A DNA stretch of 64,000 bases, taken from assembly GCF_002871795.1 (NCBI RefSeq), contig NZ_PNHL01000002.1, positions 180,232 to 244,231 on the forward strand, in the 5' to 3' direction. The DNA is from Brachybacterium sp. UMB0905. GTDB taxonomy: Bacteria; Actinomycetota; Actinomycetes; Actinomycetales; Dermabacteraceae. How positions within the stretch are numbered: the first letter of the stretch is position 1; each line of letters starts with the position of its first letter. The position numbers and the translations under genes are program-made. Under the pieces are notes generated by a model. It had not been told where the DNA came from. It saw only the letters and a program-made list of their open reading frames with translations, and made no database searches. Below, piece by piece: positions 57,405-64,000 of the stretch.

Positions 57405-57599
57405 CGCGATATCCTCGCACCTTCTGACTGCTCAGTAGCAATAAACGCGCCCGCGGGTGCGCCCGATGGGGCTATCGTCACTCCTGCCGTAGGATCGGCA
57501 CAGCGGTCACGTTCGGATGGCCGCCGACGCACCCGGCTCGTGCCGAGACGCGGCCCGGGGACCACAGCAGTAGACCGCCAGACGGGGGAGTCGCAGCGC

Positions 57600-58784
57600 A
57601 TGAGCATTCCAGCCAGCCCGCAGCAGGGCAGCAGCCGAGGCCCGCAGTCCCCGCCCAGCGGGCCCGCCCCGCAGGGCCCCGGAGGCGGCCGCGCGCCGCA
57701 GGGCCCCGGAGGCGGCCGCGCGCCGCAGGGCCCCGGAGGCGGCCGCGCGCCGCAGGGCGGATCCCCGCGCCGGGGGACGAGCTTCACCCCGGCCCAGCGG
57801 GCGATCTCCGAGCAGGACATGGAGCGCAGCACGCAGATCGTCCGCACCATCACCGGGGTGTTCCAGTCCCGCGTGGTGGGCCAGGAGAACCTGCGCCTGA
57901 CGCTGCTGGCGGCGCTCGCCGCGGGCGGCCACGTGCTGCTGGAATCCGTGCCGGGCCTGGCCAAGACCACGGCCGCAAGCGCCCTGGCCTCCGCGATCAC
58001 GGGCTCCTTCGCGCGTATCCAGTGCACCCCGGACCTGATGCCCAACGACATCATCGGCACCCAGATCTTCAACTACGGCTCGGGCACCTTCACCACCCAG
58101 CTCGGTCCCGTGCACGCCAATGTGGTGCTGCTCGATGAGATCAACCGTTCGAGCGCGAAGACGCAGTCCGCGATGCTCGAGGCGATGCAGGAGAAGCAGA
58201 CCTCGATCGGTGGCGAGGTGTACAAGCTGCCCGAGCCGTTCATGGTGCTGGCCACCCAGAACCCCATCGAGGAAGAGGGCACCTACGTGCTGCCCGAGGC
58301 CCAGATGGACCGCTTCCTCATGAAGGAGATCCTCACCTATCCGCGGCCCGCGGAGGAGCACGAGATCCTGGATCGCTCCACCGCCGGCAGCCTCACCGGT
58401 CCGCGCGAGCCCTCCGGCACGGTGACCCTCGAGGACGTGCGGTTCCTGCAGGCCATGGTGGATCAGGTGTACGTGGACCCGGTGGTCAAGCGCTACATCA
58501 TCGACGTCGTCTTCACCACCCGCGGCTCCGGCCCCAACCCGGTGGCGAATCTGACGCAGTCCGTGCGCGTGGGGGCGAGCCCCCGTGGCTCTCTCGCGCT
58601 GATGCGGGTGGGGCAGGCGCACGCCCTGCTGCACGGTCGCGACTACGTCACCCCGGATGATGTGCGCGCGATGCGCCACGGGGTGCTGCGCCACCGTCTG
58701 GTGCTCACCTTCGATGCGCTGGCCAGCGGTATCAAGCCCGAGCAGATCATCGACGCGGTGTTCCACGCCGTGCCGATGCCCTGA
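57600..58784 (+). CDS. MoxR-family AAA+ ATPase
   Basis: A 394-residue chaperone-type ATPase. The first 65 residues are Gly/Pro/Arg/Gln-rich with three copies of a nonapeptide (PQGPGGGRA) and are likely disordered. Then come the AAA+ motifs: ESVPGLAKTTAA (Walker A in the MoxR form), VVLLDEINRSSAKTQSA (Walker B), NPIEEEGTYVLPEAQMDRFL and a C-terminal lid. MoxR proteins act on VWA partners in metal insertion or complex assembly. It heads a row with DUF58 and two VWA proteins. The ATG is chosen over the long upstream frame. TAGGAT about 110 bases upstream may be its -10. Confidence 0.93.
   Translation: MSIPASPQQGSSRGPQSPPSGPAPQGPGGGRAPQGPGGGRAPQGPGGGRAPQGGSPRRGTSFTPAQRAISEQDMERSTQIVRTITGVFQSRVVGQENLRLTLLAALAAGGHVLLESVPGLAKTTAASALASAITGSFARIQCTPDLMPNDIIGTQIFNYGSGTFTTQLGPVHANVVLLDEINRSSAKTQSAMLEAMQEKQTSIGGEVYKLPEPFMVLATQNPIEEEGTYVLPEAQMDRFLMKEILTYPRPAEEHEILDRSTAGSLTGPREPSGTVTLEDVRFLQAMVDQVYVDPVVKRYIIDVVFTTRGSGPNPVANLTQSVRVGASPRGSLALMRVGQAHALLHGRDYVTPDDVRAMRHGVLRHRLVLTFDALASGIKPEQIIDAVFHAVPMP
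57669..57758 (+). repeat. 27-bp tandem repeat, 3.3 copies, in the MoxR gene
   Basis: Units at 57669-57695, 57696-57722 and 57723-57749 plus nine more bases are essentially identical (begin CCGCAGGGCCCCGGAGGCGG). They encode P-Q-G-P-G-G-G-R-A in frame. The identity at third positions indicates recent duplication and makes copy number prone to change between strains. Confidence 0.92.
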
Positions 58785-58805
58785 TCGACCGGGAAGCTCA
58801 AGCGC

Positions 58806-59702
58806 ATGGCGACCTCGCTGATGACCCGGGTCAAGGCCCGGGTGGACCTCTACACCTCGAACCGGGCGCGCGGCCTGATCCAGGGCCGCGGCCGCTCGCT
58901 GTTCAAGGGCAGCGGCGAGGACTTCGATGACCTGAAGTACTACCAGCCCGGGGACAAGATCTCCGATATCGACTGGAAGGCGACGGCACGATCGGGCGAG
59001 CCGCTGATCCGGCAGTTCAACGAGGAGCGGGTGCGGCACCTGTCGATCGTGGCGGATACCTCCGCCGGAATGTCGGCGACCGCGGCCGATGGCACCTCGA
59101 AGCGGGAGGCGATGATCCTCGCCGCGGGGATGATCTGCTTCCTGGCCCAGAAGAACGGCGACCTGGTGGGTCTGGTGGCCGGCAGCGAGCAGCATCCGGT
59201 GCAGCTGCCGGCCCGCTCGAGCGACGGTCACCTGGAGCTGCTGCTGCGCAGCATCCAGCAGGGCACCACCACCGCCTCCGGCCCGGCCCGCAGCGACTGG
59301 CTTCTGGAGCGTGCCTTCCGCGTGACCGCCCGCCCCACGCTGATGACGATCATCACCGATGAGGCACATCCGACGGTGGATGACTTCTCAGCGCTGCGAC
59401 GCCTGACCACGCGGCATGACGTCATGGTGGTCCGCATCGCCGATGGGGATCCGCTGCAGGCCACAGCGATGGACATGGATGTGGTGGATGTGGATGACCC
59501 GCGGGAGGTGGGCTCGCTGGCTCGCACCTCGAAGCGAGTGGCCCAGGATGTGGCGGCGTATCGTCGGGCCCGAGGGGAGGGGATCTCCGAGATGCTGGAG
59601 CGGCTGCATATCTCGCATGTGCTCACGCGCGGGGAGACCACCGTGGTCGATGACATGATCGCCATGCTGCGTTCGAGGGAGTACCGACATGGTCCGCACT
59701 GA
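58806..59702 (+). CDS. DUF58 domain protein
   Basis: A 298-residue protein with the DUF58 signature GEDFDDLKYYQPGDKISDID then WKATARSGEPLIRQFNEER. The C-terminal part resembles a VWA fold (LSIVADTSAGMSA at the MIDAS position with Ser/Thr variation). DUF58 proteins always travel with MoxR and are thought to be its partner or substrate adaptor. It has no transmembrane helix. It begins 21 bases after moxR and overlaps the next gene by 14 bases. Confidence 0.93.
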   Translation: MATSLMTRVKARVDLYTSNRARGLIQGRGRSLFKGSGEDFDDLKYYQPGDKISDIDWKATARSGEPLIRQFNEERVRHLSIVADTSAGMSATAADGTSKREAMILAAGMICFLAQKNGDLVGLVAGSEQHPVQLPARSSDGHLELLLRSIQQGTTTASGPARSDWLLERAFRVTARPTLMTIITDEAHPTVDDFSALRRLTTRHDVMVVRIADGDPLQATAMDMDVVDVDDPREVGSLARTSKRVAQDVAAYRRARGEGISEMLERLHISHVLTRGETTVVDDMIAMLRSREYRHGPH

Positions 59703-60258
59703 GGTGATGGCGGTGGGGGATCTGGCGGTGCGCACCGAGTTGGCTGCGGTCCGGGAGGTGCTGCCTGCGGCCCGGGAGGTGCTGCTTGCGCAGCCGCAGG
59801 GCCCGACGATCATCGATCCGCCGCAGTATTCGATCGCCTGGCCGATCCTGGCGCTGCTGTGTCTGCTGGTGATCTTCGCGCTGGTGTTCGCCACGCTGCG
59901 CATCACCCGGCGGATCGAGGAGCGCGCCGCGTACCGTCGGCGCCCCGCGGAGACAGAGACGCTCAAGGCCGAGTTCCTGCGCGCCGTCAACGACATCGCC
60001 GACCGGCACGAGGCGGGGGAGCTGGAGGCGCGCGCCGGGCATCACGAGCTCACCGGGGTGATGCGCCGTTTCGTACGTCGTACCACGGGACATGACGTGA
60101 CCAGCCAGGATGTGCACACGCTGCTGGCCGATCCGCGCACCCACGATGTCGGGCGCCTGATTGGCGATCTGTACGAACCGGACTTCGCACCCTCCTCTGA
60201 CCGGGAGCTTAAGGAGTCGGTACGCCGCGCACGAGGGGTGATCCGCGCATGGTCATGA
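59689..60258 (+). CDS. Single-span membrane protein of the MoxR cluster
   Basis: A 189-residue protein with one helix at about residues 48-70 (SIAWPILALLCLLVIFALVFAT), a preceding Ala/Val/Glu-rich repeat-like stretch (VREVLPAAREVLLA), and a helical cytoplasmic domain. Position and layout match the small membrane component found between DUF58 and VWA genes in other MoxR clusters (DUF4381-like), but I cannot confirm the family. It overlaps both neighbours (14 and 10 bases). Confidence 0.75.
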   Translation: MVRTEVMAVGDLAVRTELAAVREVLPAAREVLLAQPQGPTIIDPPQYSIAWPILALLCLLVIFALVFATLRITRRIEERAAYRRRPAETETLKAEFLRAVNDIADRHEAGELEARAGHHELTGVMRRFVRRTTGHDVTSQDVHTLLADPRTHDVGRLIGDLYEPDFAPSSDRELKESVRRARGVIRAWS

Positions 60259-61274
60259 CGTTCTGGTGGGTGACAGCTCTGCTGCTACTGGCCGCGATCG
60301 CGGTGTGGGCGATCGCGTTCTGGAACCGCCGCGCGATGCGACGCTCTCCCGTGCTGGTGGCCAACTCCCAGTACCTGGAGCGCATTCCGAGCTTCCGCCG
60401 CGCCCAGAACCTCGCGCGCGTGCTGCGGGTCGCGCAGGTGGCGATCGCCGTGCTCGCGGTCATCTTCGCCTCGGTGCTCTCGGGGCGCATCGCCACCGAG
60501 CGGATCGAGACCCCGGAGTTCGCCTCCCGCGACATCGTGCTGTGCCTGGACGTGTCCGGTTCGATGTACGAATACGACGCGGAGATCCTGGACACCTTCG
60601 CGCAGATGGTGGACACCTTCGAGGGGGAACGGATCGCGCTGTCGATCTTCAACTCCACCTCCCGCACCGTGTTCCCGCTGACCAACGACTACGACCTGGT
60701 GCGGCGGGAGCTCGAGAACGGCGCGGAAGCGATCGACTTCGACGAATTCGGGTATCGCCTGGGCATGCGGGACTACTCCGATGAAAAGGTCCGTCAGTAC
60801 GTGGACTTCGTGGACGGCACTCGCGGCATCCCCGATCAGGCATCGGTCGTGCCCGACGGGCTGGCTTCGTGCGCGCAGATCTTCGATCAGGCGGAGAAGG
60901 ACCGTTCGCGCTCGATCATCTTCGCGACCGACAACGAGGTCAACGGCTCCCCGATCTTCACGCTGCAGGAGGCGACAGAAGCGGTCGCCTCGCGGGACAT
61001 CGACCTGTACACCTTCTACCCGGGCGCCTATGAGTGCGGTCCGGCCTGTTTCGAGGAGCTCGAGCAGGCCACCAAGGATCAGGACGGGGAGCTGTATGAG
61101 TCCTCGGATCCCGATGCGATCCCGGCGATCATCCAACAGATCCAGAAATCGCAGGCAGAGATCCTGGGTGCGACCCCCACGGTGCTGCGCACCGATCATC
61201 CCGGGGTGGCATTCACGCTGACGTTCCTCAGCCTGGTGGCGATCATCGTGCTGGGATGGGGGGCGCGCCGATGA
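60249..61274 (+). CDS. VWA domain membrane protein, BatA-like
   Basis: A 341-residue protein. Helices lie near the N-terminus (WWVTALLLLAAIAVWAIAF) and at about residues 65-85, followed by the von Willebrand A domain with the MIDAS DVSGSM (D-x-S-x-S), and a final helix (FTLTFLSLVAIIVLGWG). A loop with CGPACFEELEQ may form a disulfide. Such Bat/MoxR-linked VWA proteins face outside the cell, with metal-dependent ligand binding. Overlaps the previous gene by 10 bases and the next by ATGA. Confidence 0.88.
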   Translation: MVMTFWWVTALLLLAAIAVWAIAFWNRRAMRRSPVLVANSQYLERIPSFRRAQNLARVLRVAQVAIAVLAVIFASVLSGRIATERIETPEFASRDIVLCLDVSGSMYEYDAEILDTFAQMVDTFEGERIALSIFNSTSRTVFPLTNDYDLVRRELENGAEAIDFDEFGYRLGMRDYSDEKVRQYVDFVDGTRGIPDQASVVPDGLASCAQIFDQAEKDRSRSIIFATDNEVNGSPIFTLQEATEAVASRDIDLYTFYPGAYECGPACFEELEQATKDQDGELYESSDPDAIPAIIQQIQKSQAEILGATPTVLRTDHPGVAFTLTFLSLVAIIVLGWGARR

Positions 61275-62266
61275 GCATCCATCCGCTGCTGCCGCTGTGG
61301 CTGCTGATCCCCCTGTTCCTGCTGGTGGCGACCGCGTGCGCGGTGCCGCTGGTGCTGCGTCCGCGCGAGCGCGTGGCGTGGGGCCGCCGCCTGCTGATGG
61401 TGCTGCTGCTCGCGGCCGTGGCGATCCGCCCGGTGACGCCCCTGGATGGCGAGCAGGTCCAGCGCATGAATGCGAACGTGTTCTTCGTGGTGGACCGCAC
61501 CGGCTCGATGAACGCCGAGGACTACGCCGATGGCCAGCCGCGGCTGGAGGGCGTGAAGGCGGACATGCTGCGGATCATGGAGATGACCGAAGGGGCGCGC
61601 TACGCGATCATCGGCTTCGACTCCACCGCCACCCAGCAGCTGCCGCTGAGCACCGATGCGGGCGCCGCCCGCGCGTGGGTGGAAACGCTGACCACAGAAC
61701 CCACCGCCTATTCGCAGGGCTCGAACGTGGATCGTCCCCTGCGCACGCTCATGACGGAGATCACCGAGGCGCACAATGACGACCCGGACTCCTCCGTGCT
61801 CGTCTACTTCCTCTCCGACGGGGAGAACACCGACGGCCGTGAGGCGGAGGCGTTCTCCGAACTCGCCGGATTCGTGGACGGCGGCGGGGTCCTCGGGTAC
61901 GGCACCGCTGAGGGCGGCCCGATGAAGGCCCAGGGCGGCCCGGAGGACGGGAAGTACATCACCACCTCCGATGGCCAGCAGGGCATCTCCACGATCGATG
62001 AGGAGCAGCTGCAGACGATCGCCGGGCAGATGGGGGTGCCGTATCTGCACCGCACCGATCCCGAAGAGCCGATCGAGGGCACGATGGAGGATGTGACGCT
62101 GCGGCCCATCCCGATGGACACCGACGCGTCCGCCACGAGCTTCGATGACTGGTACTGGGTGGCGTCGATCCCCTTGACAGCCCTGCTGATCTGGGAGCTC
62201 GGGGAGATGACCTACCGCCTGCCGCGCCGACTGGACCGCTACGACATTGCGGGAGCGAACCGATGA
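61271..62266 (+). CDS. Second VWA domain membrane protein, BatB-like
   Basis: A 331-residue protein with two N-terminal helices (LLPLWLLIPLFLLVATACAV; LLMVLLLAAVAIRPV), a VWA domain with the MIDAS VDRTGSMN (Thr in the second position of the usual Ser), LVYFLSDGENTDGRE, and a C-terminal helix (WVASIPLTALLIWELGEM). It overlaps its neighbours by ATGA on both sides. It probably pairs with the previous VWA protein. Confidence 0.88.
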   Translation: MSIHPLLPLWLLIPLFLLVATACAVPLVLRPRERVAWGRRLLMVLLLAAVAIRPVTPLDGEQVQRMNANVFFVVDRTGSMNAEDYADGQPRLEGVKADMLRIMEMTEGARYAIIGFDSTATQQLPLSTDAGAARAWVETLTTEPTAYSQGSNVDRPLRTLMTEITEAHNDDPDSSVLVYFLSDGENTDGREAEAFSELAGFVDGGGVLGYGTAEGGPMKAQGGPEDGKYITTSDGQQGISTIDEEQLQTIAGQMGVPYLHRTDPEEPIEGTMEDVTLRPIPMDTDASATSFDDWYWVASIPLTALLIWELGEMTYRLPRRLDRYDIAGANR

Positions 62267-63267
62267 GCACCTCTGTGGCACCCCACCCTAAGTCCCCGCA
62301 GGCCACGCCGCCGGGCACGGCCGGACAGCCCGCTGGGCAGAGCATCCCGCCGTCCCTGCGCCAGCGGGAGAAGGGCCGTGACCGGGACTTCGGGTTGGAT
62401 ACGGCCCGGCTGCGTCGGGTGCGGCTGATCGTGTTCGCGCTGCTGTCTCCGCTGCTGATCCTGCTGGCGCTGCTGGCGATCCGTTTCGTCTCTATGCCGA
62501 TCACCCAGGCGATGCACCTGGATGCGTACGGCTCGCAGAACTATCCGACGGCGATCGAACGGCTATGGCCGGTGCAGCGCCTGAACTTCTTCGAGCCCTA
62601 CCTGCCGCACCTGTCGAAGGGCACGGCCCTGCTCCAGCAGGGGGAGGACGCCGCCGCGGAGGAGGAGCTGCGCACAGCGCTCGCGGAATGGGACGCGCAC
62701 GAAGATCTCAATGCCCCGCTGCACGCCGAGTGCAAGATCCGCAACAACCTGGCGATCTCGATCGAGCGCCAGGCGGAGCAGATCGACGATGCGGCCGAGC
62801 GCGCCGACCGGCTCTATGAGGCCGAGGAGATCATCGCCCCCTGCGCCGGAGGCGGCGGTGGCGGCGACGGCGAGGGCGGCGAAGGCGGCGAAGGCGGCGG
62901 CGAGGGCGAGCCGCAGGAGGGCCAGGGCAACGAGGACTCCGAGACCACGGAGGACAACGGCGAGCGGGTCCGCGAGAAGCGCCGCGAAGCTGATGAGGAG
63001 GCCGGCAACGACCCTGATGCCCGTGGCACCGAGCAGGACAAGCAGGAGGGCGAGGACCCGGGGGAGGATCCGCAGCAGAAGGATCCGGGCGATCCCCGTC
63101 GCGAGGACGACGAGGGCGAGGGTCCGCAGGAGGAAGCCCCCGATGAGGGGGACTCCGAGCAGAAGAGCAAGGACGATGAGCTGGAGCAGCGCAACCGCGA
63201 TGCCCAGAACGGCGACGACGGTGAGGACACCGGCGGCTCGAACACGAATCCGGACAAGCCATGGTGA
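62263..63267 (+). CDS. Membrane protein with TPR-like part and long acidic tail
   Basis: A 334-residue protein. One helix lies at about residues 47-72 (LIVFALLSPLLILLALLAIRF), followed by a helical part (FEPYLPHLSKGTALLQQGED; ELRTALAEWDAHEDLN) that recalls the TPR of BatC/BatE proteins. The last 130 residues are low-complexity Gly, Glu, Asp, Gln and Lys (GGGGGGDGEGGEGGEGGGEG then EDSETTEDNGER). Family not certain. It begins inside the stop of the second VWA gene and ends inside the desulfurase gene. Confidence 0.72.
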   Translation: MSTSVAPHPKSPQATPPGTAGQPAGQSIPPSLRQREKGRDRDFGLDTARLRRVRLIVFALLSPLLILLALLAIRFVSMPITQAMHLDAYGSQNYPTAIERLWPVQRLNFFEPYLPHLSKGTALLQQGEDAAAEEELRTALAEWDAHEDLNAPLHAECKIRNNLAISIERQAEQIDDAAERADRLYEAEEIIAPCAGGGGGGDGEGGEGGEGGGEGEPQEGQGNEDSETTEDNGERVREKRREADEEAGNDPDARGTEQDKQEGEDPGEDPQQKDPGDPRREDDEGEGPQEEAPDEGDSEQKSKDDELEQRNRDAQNGDDGEDTGGSNTNPDKPW

Positions 63268-64000
63268 CCGCCCCGCACGACACCAGGACGGCCGACGCCC
63301 CGCGCCGCGCCTATCTTGATCATGCGGCCACCACGGTGCTGCGCCCAGCCGCCCGCCAGGCCCTTCTTGAGGCGAGCGCCGTGGCAGGAAACCCGTCGTC
63401 GGTCCACACATCGGGACGGCGTGCCCGCGCGGTGCTCGATGATGCGCTGGAGGAGATCGCGGCGCTGCTGGGGGTGCCGCGCAGCTGGCTGATCATGACC
63501 AGCGGCGGTACCGAGGCCGACAACCTGGCGCTGCGCGCGGTGCCCCTCGGCGTGGCGGCGGCCGATCCCTCCCGCGGCGCCGTCGCCGTCGCGGCGACGG
63601 ACCATCCCGCGGTGCTCGCGACCGCCCGCTCCCTGGCTCCCGGAGCAACAGCGGCACCCGGGTCCGCACCGATCCAGGTGCGAGAGCTCGCCGTCGACGC
63701 GCGCGGGGCGCTGATCAAGGATGGGGTGCGCGAGGCGCTCGCGGATCGCGCCGTGAGCGTGCTCAGCGCGGCGCTCGTGAACAACGAGACCGGGGCGGTG
63801 CAGGACATCGCGGGGCTGTCGGCGATGGCGCGTGAGCACGGCACGTTGCTGCACACCGATGCGGTGCAGGCGGTGGGGAATGTGCCGCTGCCCGCGCCCG
63901 GCACGGTCGATCTGATGTCCCTGTCGGGCCACAAGATCGGTGCCCCGGTCGGGGTGGGAGTGCTGGTCGCGGATCCCGATGTTCCCTTCGCAGCGACCTC
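63261..64000 (+). CDS. Cysteine desulfurase (class V aminotransferase), cut by the window end
   Basis: Removes sulfur from cysteine for Fe-S cluster or thiolated tRNA synthesis. 246 residues are visible, the N-terminal two thirds. Motifs: AYLDHAATTVLRPAA, GNPSSVHTSGRRAR, TSGGTEADNLALRA, VNNETGAVQDI, LLHTDAVQAVG and the PLP Lys in LSGHKIGAP. The active-site Cys loop lies past the end. It overlaps the acidic membrane gene by seven bases. The ATG at 63261 and the GTG one codon on are both possible starts. It may belong to the iscS/nifS group near mnmA in other actinobacteria; this is not visible here. Confidence 0.9.
   Translation, partial: MVTAPHDTRTADAPRRAYLDHAATTVLRPAARQALLEASAVAGNPSSVHTSGRRARAVLDDALEEIAALLGVPRSWLIMTSGGTEADNLALRAVPLGVAAADPSRGAVAVAATDHPAVLATARSLAPGATAAPGSAPIQVRELAVDARGALIKDGVREALADRAVSVLSAALVNNETGAVQDIAGLSAMAREHGTLLHTDAVQAVGNVPLPAPGTVDLMSLSGHKIGAPVGVGVLVADPDVPFAAT

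Overview
The window is a gene-dense stretch of a high-GC Gram-positive chromosome. The markers are actinobacterial: a kgd-type 2-oxoglutarate dehydrogenase with a fused acyltransferase domain, NucS, a sigH-rshA stress-sigma pair, the 24-residue ribosomal protein bL37, GlgE, a UPF0182 membrane protein, a DUF2550 gene behind the ATP synthase operon, and a Rho with a long RG-rich insertion. The order lysA, hom-thrC-thrB, rho, rpmE, prfA, prmC, tsaC, wecA, atpI-like, atpB-C, DUF2550, nucS, Trx/TPR, glgB/glgE is the order I recall from Mycobacterium (Rv1293-Rv1327c region), so this is mostly core chromosome. A Micrococcales member, perhaps Dermabacteraceae (Brachybacterium-like), is my best guess from gene content; it is not proven by the sequence.

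Layout. 1-5.9 kb: the end of a UPF0182 gene, initiator tRNA, a disrupted unknown gene, a membrane-anchored alpha/beta hydrolase and a stand-alone calpain-type protease; this is the least conserved stretch. 5.9-11.1 kb (minus strand): doxX-like, aroA, rsgA, hisN and PPi-dependent phosphofructokinase. 11.1-12.5 kb: sigH-rshA with a SigR/SigH-type promoter. 12.5-19.2 kb (minus): bL37, a GDSL-like protein, kgd and a two-component system. 19.5-21.6 kb: M23 peptidase, tsaD, tRNA-Arg. 21.7-23.9 kb: fused trehalose-phosphate synthase/phosphatase. 24.2-29.1 kb: lysine and threonine biosynthesis. 29.4-37.7 kb: rho, a LacI regulator, rpmE, prfA-prmC-tsaC-wecA and an AtpI-like gene. 37.9-45.4 kb: the complete atpBEFHAGDC operon plus DUF2550. 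45.4-47.5 kb (minus): nucS, nagA. 47.7-50.6 kb: a membrane protein/lipoprotein pair and a Trx/TPR protein. 50.8-57.4 kb (minus): glgX-glgE-glgB. 57.6-64 kb: MoxR, DUF58, a membrane protein, two VWA proteins, an acidic membrane protein and a cysteine desulfurase cut by the window end.

How it works together. Many adjacent genes overlap by ATGA or GTGA (sigH-rshA, aroA-rsgA, response regulator-kinase, M23-tsaD, thrC-thrB, prfA-prmC-tsaC-wecA, atpD-atpC and most of the MoxR cluster), so translational coupling is general. OtsAB, GlgE, GlgB and GlgX make up a trehalose/alpha-glucan network. prfA and prmC are a release factor and its methylase; TsaC and TsaD supply steps of tRNA t6A modification from two separate loci.

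The points most worth a second look are the MoxR/VWA cluster coupled to a cysteine desulfurase, the in-frame TAA splitting the gene after the initiator tRNA, the stand-alone calpain-like protease, the repetitive acidic tail on TsaC, the apparent CTG start of atpB, the short epsilon subunit, and the LacI gene inserted in an otherwise conserved block. I saw no phage, transposase, CRISPR array or plasmid function. All family calls come from reading motifs; no database search was run.
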